Source of the DNA: SSSZ01 sp036732025
GTDB taxonomy: Bacteria > Pseudomonadota > Gammaproteobacteria > Burkholderiales > Rhodocyclaceae
Reading direction: 5' to 3'
Length of the DNA: 64,000 bases
Assembly (NCBI GenBank): GCA_036732025.1
Contig: DAINDE010000015.1
Span: forward strand, 1-64,000
Numbering within the stretch: position 1 is the stretch's first letter; each line of letters begins with the position of its first letter. Made by a program: the position numbers and the translations under genes. The notes beneath the pieces were generated by a model. The model was not told where the DNA came from. It saw nothing but the letters and a program-made list of their open reading frames with translations, and did not search any database. Of the stretch, positions 33,666-40,933 are shown one piece after another.

Positions 33666-34796
33666 ATGGGATTATTCGGAGGGAGTCACCAGCAAGCGGC
33701 GGCGGCGGCCCAGCGGCGCGTTGCCGAACTGGAGGGCGAAGTCGCCCAGTTGCGCAGCCGCCTGGCGGAAAGCGATGCCCAGCGGCTGGAAATGCAGGCC
33801 CGTTACGACAAGACCGTGTGCGTCTCGGCTTCCTGGGATGTCCTGATCCGCAATCTCGAACGATTCGGCGAATCCCTCGTCGCATCACAGCAGACCCTGA
33901 CCCTCCTGGCCGGCGAACTCAAGGACAGCAAGGCCGAAGCCGTCCAGGCGGCGGCCGTTTCTGCCGAGAGCAGCGTCCTGCTCAACCGCATCAGCAGCGA
34001 CCTCAACTCCCTGGCCGAGGACTCCCATGCCACCATGCAAAAGGTGGACGGCCTCAACGACAGCGCCGTCAAGATCGGCAGCATCCTTTCCCTGATCAAG
34101 GAAATCGCCGACCAGACCAACCTCCTGGCCCTCAACGCCGCCATCGAGGCCGCCCGGGCCGGCGAGGCCGGACGCGGCTTCGCAGTGGTGGCCGACGAGG
34201 TGAGAAAGCTGGCCGAACGCACGTCCAAGGCCACCAACGACATCTCCACGCTGGTCTCGACCATCAGCCAGGATACGGCCAACGCCCACGCCAGCATGGA
34301 AACCCTGGCCGCCAAGTCCGCCAATTTCGGTGCCGACGGCAACGAGGCCGCCCAGCGCGTCGGCGGCATCATCGCCTCCTCCCGCAAGACCGAGTACGCC
34401 ATCGCCATCTCCGCCCTGCGCAGCTTCACCGAGCTGGCCAAGATGGACCATCTGGTCTACAAGTTCGAGATCTACAAGGTCTTCTTCGGCAGTTCCAGCA
34501 AGACCGCCAGCGATTTTTCGGACCACACCGCCTGCCGCCTCGGCAAGTGGTATTACGAAGGCGACGGCCGCCGGTGCTTCTCCAAGCTCGACGGCTACGT
34601 CGCCATGGAGGCCCCCCATCTGGCGGTCCACAAGCACGGGCGGGAAGCCGTGCAAAAGCTGCTTGCCGGCGACTTCGCCGGTGGCACCGAGTCCATCACG
34701 CTCATGGAAGCCGCCAGCATGGAAGTGCTGGGCTGCCTGGAACGGATGGCCCTGCACGGCGTCAACAACCCGGACGTCCTCTGCGACACACACTGA
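33666..34796 (+). CDS. Soluble methyl-accepting chemotaxis protein with CZB domain
   Basis: This 376-aa cytosolic chemoreceptor has no membrane helix. An N-terminal coiled coil (AQRRVAELEGEVAQLRSRL) leads to a short signalling domain whose hairpin tip is IKEIADQTNLLALNAAIEAARAGEAGRGFAVVADEVRKLAERT. The C-terminal CZB zinc-binding domain (about 250-330) has DHLVYKFEIY, SDHTACRLGKWYYEGDG and APHLAVHKHG, supplying the three His and one Cys that bind zinc. CZB receptors sense zinc or oxidants such as hypochlorous acid through the Zn-Cys. A strong AAGGAGG site precedes the ATG. No che genes are nearby. Confidence 0.93.
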   Translation: MGLFGGSHQQAAAAAQRRVAELEGEVAQLRSRLAESDAQRLEMQARYDKTVCVSASWDVLIRNLERFGESLVASQQTLTLLAGELKDSKAEAVQAAAVSAESSVLLNRISSDLNSLAEDSHATMQKVDGLNDSAVKIGSILSLIKEIADQTNLLALNAAIEAARAGEAGRGFAVVADEVRKLAERTSKATNDISTLVSTISQDTANAHASMETLAAKSANFGADGNEAAQRVGGIIASSRKTEYAIAISALRSFTELAKMDHLVYKFEIYKVFFGSSSKTASDFSDHTACRLGKWYYEGDGRRCFSKLDGYVAMEAPHLAVHKHGREAVQKLLAGDFAGGTESITLMEAASMEVLGCLERMALHGVNNPDVLCDTH

Positions 34797-34845
34797 AAAC
34801 CAACCCACCGGCCGGCTTCACCGGCCGCCCCAGGAGCCTGTTCCC

Positions 34846-35664
34846 GTGTCGGCACAAACCACGACCCGTCGCCTCAGCCAGCTCGACCTCGCCAAGATGC
34901 GGGCGAGTGGCGAGAAGATCGCCATGTTTACCTGCTACGACGCCAGCTTCGCCCGGCTCCTCGACGGCGCCGGCGTCGATTCCCTCCTGGTGGGCGATTC
35001 CCTGGGCATGGTCATCCAGGGCCATGACTCCACCCTGCCGGTGACCGTGGCCGACATCGCCTATCACATCGCCGCCGTGAAGCGCGGCTGCGACCGCCCC
35101 TTCCTCATCGCCGACATGCCCTTCGGCAGCTACCAGGAATCGCCGGCCCAGGCCCTGAAGAACGCCGTTGCCCTGATGGTGGCCGGCGCCCAGATGGTCA
35201 AGCTGGAAGGCGGTCGGGAAATGGCGCCCACGGTGGAGTTCCTCGTCCAGCGCGGCATCCCGGTCTGCGGCCACATCGGCCTGACGCCCCAGTCGGTGCA
35301 TGCCCTCGGCGGCTACAAGGTCCAGGGCAAGGGCGAGGACGCCGCCCGCCGGCTGAAGGAGGACGCCCTCGCCCTGCAGGCCGCCGGCGCCACCCTCATC
35401 GTCCTCGAAGCCATCCCCGCCGCCCTCGCCGCCGAGGTGACGGCGTCGCTCGCCATCGTCACCATCGGCATCGGCGCCGGCGTGGACTGTTCCGGCCAGG
35501 TGCTGGTGCTGCACGACGCTTTCGACATCCCGCCGGGCAAGAAAGCCAAGTTCGTGCGCAACTTCATGGCTGGCGCCGCCAGCATCGCCGACGCCGCCAA
35601 CCGCGCCGTGGCCGCCATCAAGGACGGCAGCTACCCGGCCCCCGAACACACCTATTCCGCCTGA
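34846..35664 (+). CDS. panB: 3-methyl-2-oxobutanoate hydroxymethyltransferase
   Basis: This 272-aa enzyme makes ketopantoate from alpha-ketoisovalerate in pantothenate synthesis. Seen: KIAMFTCYDASFARLLDGAGVDSLLVGDSLGM, ADMPFGSYQ, MVKLEGG, CGHIGLTPQSVHALGGYKVQG, AIPAALAAEVT and QVLVLHDAFDI. The start is GTG 34846, with CAGGAG upstream and the usual N-terminal length. panC follows one base later. Confidence 0.96.
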   Translation: MSAQTTTRRLSQLDLAKMRASGEKIAMFTCYDASFARLLDGAGVDSLLVGDSLGMVIQGHDSTLPVTVADIAYHIAAVKRGCDRPFLIADMPFGSYQESPAQALKNAVALMVAGAQMVKLEGGREMAPTVEFLVQRGIPVCGHIGLTPQSVHALGGYKVQGKGEDAARRLKEDALALQAAGATLIVLEAIPAALAAEVTASLAIVTIGIGAGVDCSGQVLVLHDAFDIPPGKKAKFVRNFMAGAASIADAANRAVAAIKDGSYPAPEHTYSA

Positions 35665-35665
35665 C

Positions 35666-36490
35666 ATGCAGATCCATTCCCGTATCGCCGACCTGCGGGC
35701 GGCCCTCGCCGGCCGCGGCCCCGTCGTCTTCGTTCCCACCATGGGCAACCTCCACGGGGGCCATATCAGTCTCATGGAACAAGCCCGGGCCCACGGCAAC
35801 ACGGTGGTCGCCAGCATCTTCGTCAACCGCCTGCAGTTCGGCCCCGGCGAGGATTTCGACAAGTACCCGCGCACCTTCGAAGCGGATTGCGCCAAGCTGG
35901 CGGCCGCCGGCGTCGACGTCCTGTTCGCCCCGACGGAAGCGGAACTCTACCCGGAACCCCAGCAGTACTACGTCGACCCGCCGGAAATCCAGAACCTGCT
36001 GGAAGGGGAATTCCGCCCCGGCCACTTCCGCGGCGTCGCCACCGTGGTCCTCAAGCTCTTCAACTGCGTGCAGCCCCAGGTCGCCCTGTTCGGCAAGAAG
36101 GATTACCAGCAGCTCATGGTGCTGCGCAACATGACCCGCCAGCTGGCCCTGCCCATCGCCATCGTCGGTGGCGAAACTGTGCGGGCCGAGGACGGCCTCG
36201 CCCTCTCCTCCCGCAACGGCTATCTTTCCCCCGCCGAGCGGCAGGAGGCGCCCCGTCTCCACCGCGAACTGCAGGCCGTGCGGACGGCCATCCTGAACGG
36301 CAATCGGGACTATGGCGCCCTCGAACGCCAGGCAGCGGCGACCCTGGACAGCCATGGCTGGAAGACCGACTATGTTGCAGTGCGGCAACAGTCCGACCTC
36401 CAGCCTCCCCAGTCAAACGGCATGGCCCTGGTCGTGCTGTCCGCCTCCCGCCTCGGTTCCACCCGGCTCATCGACAATATCGAGGTTTGA
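35666..36490 (+). CDS. panC: Pantoate-beta-alanine ligase
   Basis: This 274-aa enzyme condenses pantoate with beta-alanine using ATP. Seen: FVPTMGNLHGGHISLMEQA (HxGH-type nucleotidyl transferase site, here the variant HGGH), SIFVNRLQFGPGEDFDKYPR, EFRPGHFRGVATVVLKLFN, ALFGKKDYQQL and DGLALSSRNGYLS (KMSKS-like). It is complete and directly behind panB. VNRLQFG replaces the more common VNPxQF. Confidence 0.95.
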   Translation: MQIHSRIADLRAALAGRGPVVFVPTMGNLHGGHISLMEQARAHGNTVVASIFVNRLQFGPGEDFDKYPRTFEADCAKLAAAGVDVLFAPTEAELYPEPQQYYVDPPEIQNLLEGEFRPGHFRGVATVVLKLFNCVQPQVALFGKKDYQQLMVLRNMTRQLALPIAIVGGETVRAEDGLALSSRNGYLSPAERQEAPRLHRELQAVRTAILNGNRDYGALERQAAATLDSHGWKTDYVAVRQQSDLQPPQSNGMALVVLSASRLGSTRLIDNIEV

Positions 36491-36518
36491 GCGGGGCAAT
36501 CGCCTAGAAAATAAGCGA

Positions 36519-36546
36519 TTGACAGCCAAGCCATAGCCGCTACAAT
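36519..36546 (+). promoter_or_regulatory. Promoter of panD
   Basis: TTGACA (36519-36524) and TACAAT (36541-36546) are 16 nt apart in the 89-nt panC-panD gap, ending 33 nt before the panD ATG. The hexamers are close to sigma70 consensus, so panD probably has its own promoter. A small inverted repeat (AATCGC...GCGATT) lies just upstream. Confidence 0.65.
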
Positions 36547-36579
36547 GCCGTTCCCCCCAACCTCTTGGATCGTCATGCC

Positions 36580-36963
36580 ATGCAACGAACGATGCTGAAA
36601 TCCAAGCTTCACCGCGTCACGGCCACCCATTCCGAGCTGCACTACGAGGGTTCCTGCGCCATCGACGAAGATCTCCTGGACGCCGCCAACATCCGCGAAT
36701 ACGAGCAGATCGACATCTGGAACGTCAATAACGGCGAGCGTTTCACCACCTACGCCATCAAGGCCGAACGCGGCTCCGGCGTCATCTCGGTGAACGGCTC
36801 GGCGGCCCGCAAGGCCTCCCCCGGCGACATCCTCATCATCGCCACCTTCGCCATCTACAACGAGATCGAGCTGGCCAAGTACGAGCCTGAACTCATCTAC
36901 GTCGATTCCCAGAACCGCATCACCCGCCGCGGCCACAAGATCCCCACCCAGGCCGCCGCCTGA
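36580..36963 (+). CDS. panD: Aspartate 1-decarboxylase
   Basis: This 127-aa pyruvoyl enzyme makes beta-alanine for PanC. Seen: MQRTMLKSKLHRVTATHSEL, self-cleavage site YEGS with Gly24-Ser25 (Ser25 becomes the pyruvoyl group), IDIWNVNNGERFTTYAI, and GSAARKASPGDILIIATFA. The start at 36580 places Ser25 exactly. A terminator follows. Confidence 0.97.
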   Translation: MQRTMLKSKLHRVTATHSELHYEGSCAIDEDLLDAANIREYEQIDIWNVNNGERFTTYAIKAERGSGVISVNGSAARKASPGDILIIATFAIYNEIELAKYEPELIYVDSQNRITRRGHKIPTQAAA

Positions 36964-37000
36964 ACCACCTGATTTTCTTCGGCAATTTCTCACGAATGCA

Positions 37001-37031
37001 GACCCGCCCCTCTGGGCGGGTCTTGTTTTTT
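37001..37031 (+). terminator. Rho-independent terminator after panD
   Basis: A stem of GACCCGCC(C) with CTCT-type loop and GGGCGGGTC is followed by TTGTTTTTTT. It lies 38 nt past the panD stop. Confidence 0.9.
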
Positions 37032-37101
37032 GTGGTCCAATCCCTCTCCAAAAAGTGATAGATCGTCGCCATGACGACAACCACACCAAAGGAGATGAAG
37101 G

Positions 37102-37623
37102 ATGGGCGTTATATTCGCCAAGACCCCCAAGGGGCAGGAAGCCATTGAGCTGCGCACGGGGGGGCTGACCCCCCGCGTCCGGCGCGTTCTGATTTTCGTC
37201 GACGGCAAGCGCACAGTGGAGGATCTGCGCGGCATGCTCCTCGCCGACGATCTGCAGCACACCCTGGGCATGCTGGAAGAGGAAGGCTTCATCCAGATGG
37301 CCAAGGTCGTCGCGGAGAACGGCCAAGGGGCCGGCCAGGGCAGCGCGGTTTCGGGCCCGCTACCCGCCATCACCGCCTTCCGCGACCTGACCGGCGACCA
37401 CGATCCGGTGCAGTTTCAGATGGCCCGCAACTTCATGACCAATACCCTCAACGCCTTCGTCGGCTCCCTCGGCGCCAGTTCACTCCTGGAACGGATCGAA
37501 CGCAGCGTCAGCCATCAGGACCTGCGTCAGCTCTTCGACGAGTGGTATCACGCCTTGGTCATGTCCCGCGACGGCAAGCGGGAAGCCGAAAGCCTGAGAA
37601 CCAAGCTGCTCGGCGTGATCTGA
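37102..37623 (+). CDS. Unknown protein, 173 aa
   Basis: This cytosolic protein has no recognised family. Residues 1-70 look like a winged-helix-like fold (ELRTGGLTPRVRRVLIFVDGKRTVEDLRGML, LQHTLGMLEEEGFIQ), the pattern of small regulatory domains reading a hydrophobic helical scaffold in response-regulator-like proteins. Residues 100-173 are helical (FQMARNFMTNTLNAFVGSLGASSLLERIERSV, LRQLFDEWYHALVMSRDGKREAESLRTKL). AAGGAG precedes the ATG. It is monocistronic between the panD terminator and a REP element. A role in gene regulation or chemotaxis-type signalling is possible but unproven. Confidence 0.75.
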   Translation: MGVIFAKTPKGQEAIELRTGGLTPRVRRVLIFVDGKRTVEDLRGMLLADDLQHTLGMLEEEGFIQMAKVVAENGQGAGQGSAVSGPLPAITAFRDLTGDHDPVQFQMARNFMTNTLNAFVGSLGASSLLERIERSVSHQDLRQLFDEWYHALVMSRDGKREAESLRTKLLGVI

Positions 37624-37655
37624 GGCTGATTAAGCCGGCAATCCGTGACCCCGCT

Positions 37656-37720
37656 CCGCTCGGGCTGAGCCCGTCGGAGCCCGTGGCGCAACGCCCTTCG
37701 ACAGGCTCAGGGCGAACGGG
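37656..37720. repeat. REP-like palindrome, copy C (degenerate)
   Basis: The right arm (CGCCCTTCGACAGGCTCAG plus GGCGAACGG, 37692-37719) matches copies A and B closely. The left arm (about 37656-37683, CTCGGGCTGAGCCCGTCGGAG) is diverged. It lies between convergent genes (the 173-aa protein and the NYN protein), the usual site for such elements. Confidence 0.75.
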
Positions 37721-37746
37721 GGACGGCCGCCCACTGAATCGCCGGT

Positions 37747-38925
37747 TTAATATTCGCCGGCGGGAGCTTTGGCCTTGGTGCTGCGCCGGGGCCGCGGGGC
37801 GGTAGTCTTGCGGCTGCGGGCGGCCTTGGCGGGCGCCTCCTCTGCTGCGCCGGCCAAGGCCTCGGGCGGCTGGGGCGATGCCGGCACTTCCGCCGCTGCG
37901 GCGGCGGTTGCCGGTTCGGCGGCGGCTTCCGCCTCCGTCTTCTTCCCACCGGCGGCCTTGCGGCCACCCCGCCGACGCGACGGCTTTTCGGTGGACGCCG
38001 GGGCCTCCACGCTCTCGACGATCGGCTCCGCCGCTGCCTCCAGCGCCGGCGCGACGGCCAGCGGCTCGGCGACGACGAGCGGCTCGACCGCCACCGGCCG
38101 CGATGCCGCCCGGGTCACGTAGGCCCCGGATTTCTCGTCCCTGCCGAAGCCGAGGAGGCCGCGGTTGGCCGCCTCTTCCAGCAGGTTGCCGAAGGAGCGG
38201 AAACCGAAGTAGGACTCGTTGAAACCAGGGTTGCGACGCTTGATCGCTTCCTTCAGCACCGAGGCCCACAGGCGCTCGGTGTCGCCGCGCACGGCGATGA
38301 GGTCGGCGAAGGTGGCAGCGGCCAGTTCCACGGCCTTGGTCTTGCGGGCGTCCATTTCCTCCCGGCGCTTGGCTTCTTCTTCCGGCGTGCGGCGCGCCGG
38401 CTGGGCCTCGCGGTTGTCGCGGCGACTGGCGGACCGCTGGGCCTCGCGGTCGCGCACCAGGTCGTCGTAGTAGATGAACTCGTCGCAGTTGGCGATGAGA
38501 AGGTCGGAACAGGACTGTTTCACCCCCACGCCGATGACCTGCTTGGCGTTCTCCCGCAGCTTGGAGACCAGCGGCGAGAAGTCCGAGTCGCCGCTGATGA
38601 TGACGAAGGTGTCCACGTGGGACTTGGTGTAGCAGAGGTCGAGGGCGTCCACCACCAGGCGGATGTCGGCGGAGTTCTTGCCCGACTGGCGCACGTGGGG
38701 GATTTCGATCAGCTCGAAATTGGCCTCGTGCATGGTGGCCTTGAAGCCCTTGTAGCGCTCCCAGTCGCAATAGGCCTTCTTGACGACGATGCTGCCCTTG
38801 GCCAGCAGGCGCTCGAGGATGGGCTTGATGTCGAATTTTTCGTACTTGGCGTCGCGCACGCCGAGGGCGATGTTCTCGAAATCGCAGAAAAGCGCCATGC
38901 TGGCGGTGTCGGCGGGTGCGGCCAT
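37747..38925 (-). CDS. NYN domain (LabA-like) protein with OST-HTH
   Basis: This 392-aa protein begins with a NYN/PIN-like nuclease domain (10-160): MALFCDFENIALGVRD, GKNSADIRLVVDALDLCY, VDTFVIISGDSDFSPLVSKLRENAKQVIGVG. The acidic residues of the predicted metal site are conserved. Residues about 195-275 form an OST-HTH/LOTUS-like domain (AAATFADLIAVRGDTERLWASVLKEAIKRRNPGFNESYFGFRSFGNLLEEAANRGLL), often RNA-binding. The last 110 residues are Ala/Pro/Lys-rich low complexity ending in basic repeats. An RNA-processing or RNA-decay role is expected from the domains; the target is unknown. Confidence 0.9.
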   Translation of the reverse strand: MAAPADTASMALFCDFENIALGVRDAKYEKFDIKPILERLLAKGSIVVKKAYCDWERYKGFKATMHEANFELIEIPHVRQSGKNSADIRLVVDALDLCYTKSHVDTFVIISGDSDFSPLVSKLRENAKQVIGVGVKQSCSDLLIANCDEFIYYDDLVRDREAQRSASRRDNREAQPARRTPEEEAKRREEMDARKTKAVELAAATFADLIAVRGDTERLWASVLKEAIKRRNPGFNESYFGFRSFGNLLEEAANRGLLGFGRDEKSGAYVTRAASRPVAVEPLVVAEPLAVAPALEAAAEPIVESVEAPASTEKPSRRRGGRKAAGGKKTEAEAAAEPATAAAAAEVPASPQPPEALAGAAEEAPAKAARSRKTTAPRPRRSTKAKAPAGEY

Positions 38926-38968
38926 GTGAATCTCCCGGAATAAGTTGCCCGGCAGTATACCGCCCGCC

Positions 38969-39589
38969 TCAGGCGGTGGCCCGCAGGCCGGCGAAATAGG
39001 TGTCGATGGCGGCGACGCCGTAGTCGGCCAGGGGAAAGAGCTTGTGGTCGAGGGTCCAATTCACCACCAGGCCGTCGACCACCGCCATCACCCCCACGGC
39101 GGCTCGGCGTGGATCGACCTTGGGCGACAGGTAGCCGCGCTCGATGGCCAGGCGGATGGCGTCCTCGTTGATGGACAGGTAGCGGTTGCCGCATTCTAGG
39201 TGATTGTCGCGGCTGGTGGCCATTTCGCCCACGTACTCGCACTTGTGCCAGCTGATTTCCAGCACCCGCAGGTATTGCGGCTCGGCGGCCACCCGCTCGA
39301 TGAAATAGACGGCCAGGTCGCGCAACATCTGCAGAGGGTCGTCCGCCGGCTGGGCAAGGACCTCCGCCAGCTTGGCCTCGAGGGGATCGAACACCCGCTC
39401 GATCATGGCGTCGAAGAGGTCGGCCTTGTTCTTGAAATGCCAGTAGATGGCGCCCCGCGTCACCCCCGCCGCCGTGGCGATTTCCGCCAGGGAAGTGCGG
39501 GCGACGCCCCGTTCCCGGAAGACCCGTTCCGCCGCGTCAAGGATGGCGTGGCGGGTTTCCTGCGCCTCCTCCTTGGTCTTACGAACCAT
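38969..39589 (-). CDS. acrR: TetR/AcrR-type repressor of the adjacent RND operon
   Basis: This 206-aa regulator has an HTH TRHAILDAAERVFRERGVARTSLAEIATAAGVTRGAIYWHFKNKADLFDAMIER, nearly identical in pattern to AcrR/TtgR. The C-terminal ligand domain resembles that subfamily (LEISWHKCEYVGEM). It is divergent from the adaptor gene with a shared operator in between. Ligand binding should release repression of the pump. Confidence 0.92.
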   Translation of the reverse strand: MVRKTKEEAQETRHAILDAAERVFRERGVARTSLAEIATAAGVTRGAIYWHFKNKADLFDAMIERVFDPLEAKLAEVLAQPADDPLQMLRDLAVYFIERVAAEPQYLRVLEISWHKCEYVGEMATSRDNHLECGNRYLSINEDAIRLAIERGYLSPKVDPRRAAVGVMAVVDGLVVNWTLDHKLFPLADYGVAAIDTYFAGLRATA

Positions 39590-39645
39590 CGCCTGTTGTC
39601 TCCGTCATAGTTTCATCGTGCTATCAAAACATTATAGCGCAGCTT

Positions 39646-39669
39646 TACATACATGCATGACTGTATGTA
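39646..39669. promoter_or_regulatory. AcrR-type operator
   Basis: A 24-bp palindromic site has arms TACATACA and TGTATGTA separated by 8 bp. It has the same arms as the E. coli AcrR/AcrA operator and lies in the 132-bp region between the divergent acrR-like gene and the adaptor. It should control both promoters. Confidence 0.85.
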
Positions 39670-39721
39670 ATATGTCGGCACATTGCCAGATCACCGCTGC
39701 CCCAGCCCCAGGAGAATCCCC

Positions 39722-40927
39722 ATGCCCCGCTTTGCCCTCCTCTTTCGCCGCCCTCTGCTTCCGGTCTCCCTGATCGCCCTGGCCGTCGCCGCCTGCGGCC
39801 AGGGCCAGGGCGGCCCCGGCCAAGCCGGCTTCGGCGGCCCGGTACCGGTGAGCGTGGTGGCGGTACAGCCGGAATCCTTCCCCGTCGCCCTGGAATACGC
39901 CGCCCAGACCCTGGGCTCCCGGGAAGTGGAAGTGCGGGCCCGCGTCACCGGCATCCTGGAGAAGCGCAACTACAAGGAAGGTGGCCTGGTCAAGGCCGGC
40001 CAGTCCCTGTTCACCATCGACCCCGCTCCCTTCCAGGCCGCCGTCGCCAAGGCGGAAGCCGACGTGGCCGCCGCCGAGGCCCGCCACGCCCAGGCCAAGC
40101 GCGACGCCGGACGCTTGCAGCCCCTGCTGGCCACCAAGGCCATCAGCCAGAAGGAGTACGACGACGCCACCTCTGGCGAGGCCATCGCCGCTGCCGACCT
40201 GCAGGCGGCCCGGGCCCGGCTCAAGGAAGCCCGCCTCAATCTCGGCTGGACCCGGGTCGAATCGCCGATCGCCGGCGTCGCCAGCCGGGCGCTGAAATCC
40301 GAAGGCTCGCTGGTCTCCGGCCCCGACGTGCTGCTCACCACCGTTTCCCAGACGGACCCGATGCACGTGCTGTTCGGCATCGCCGACAACGAGCGCCTGA
40401 AGCTGCGCCACGAGGCCGAGGCCGGGCGCCTGCGCTGGCCGGCCGGCGGGCGCTTCACGGTCACCGTCAAACTGGCCGACGGCAGCGAGTACAGCAAGAC
40501 CGGCGCCACCGACTTCGCCGACGTGCGCGTTTCCCGCGACACCGGCACCAGCGAGATGCGGGCCGAGATTCCCAACCCCGACCTCGTCCTCAAGCCCGGC
40601 CAATTCGTCCGCGTCAAACTGACCGGCGCCACCCGCGACGGCGCCTTCCGCATCCCCCAGCGGGCGGTGCTGGAAGGCCCCCAGGGCAAGTTCGTCTTCG
40701 TCGTCGGCAAGGAGAACAAGGCCGACATGAAGAAGGTCGAGGTGGCCGAGTGGACCGGCGGCGACATCGTCGTCACCGCCGGGCTCACCGCCGGCGACCA
40801 GGTGATCGTGGACGGCGTCCTCAAGCTGGGCCCCGGCGCCCCCGTGCAGGCGACGCCGCTCAAGGACGCCCAGGCCACTGCGGCACCTGCCGCCACGGCG
40901 CCGACCCAAGCCAAGCAGGGGAGCTAA
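39722..40927 (+). CDS. RND periplasmic adaptor, AcrA/MexA type lipoprotein
   Basis: This 401-aa adaptor has lipobox LAVAAC with Cys25. It shows lipoyl halves (VEVRARVTGILEKRNYKEGGLVKAGQSLFTIDPAPF, RVESPIAGVASRALKSEGSLV), a coiled-coil hairpin (AVAKAEADVAAAEARHAQAKRDAGRLQPLLATKAISQKEYDDA) and beta-barrel/MP domains (FVRVKLTGATRDGAFRIPQRAV). It links the permease and TolC-like channel. It starts a three-gene operon (adaptor-permease-OMF) at an ATG with CAGGAG upstream. Confidence 0.94.
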   Translation: MPRFALLFRRPLLPVSLIALAVAACGQGQGGPGQAGFGGPVPVSVVAVQPESFPVALEYAAQTLGSREVEVRARVTGILEKRNYKEGGLVKAGQSLFTIDPAPFQAAVAKAEADVAAAEARHAQAKRDAGRLQPLLATKAISQKEYDDATSGEAIAAADLQAARARLKEARLNLGWTRVESPIAGVASRALKSEGSLVSGPDVLLTTVSQTDPMHVLFGIADNERLKLRHEAEAGRLRWPAGGRFTVTVKLADGSEYSKTGATDFADVRVSRDTGTSEMRAEIPNPDLVLKPGQFVRVKLTGATRDGAFRIPQRAVLEGPQGKFVFVVGKENKADMKKVEVAEWTGGDIVVTAGLTAGDQVIVDGVLKLGPGAPVQATPLKDAQATAAPAATAPTQAKQGS

Positions 40928-40933
40928 ACCGCC

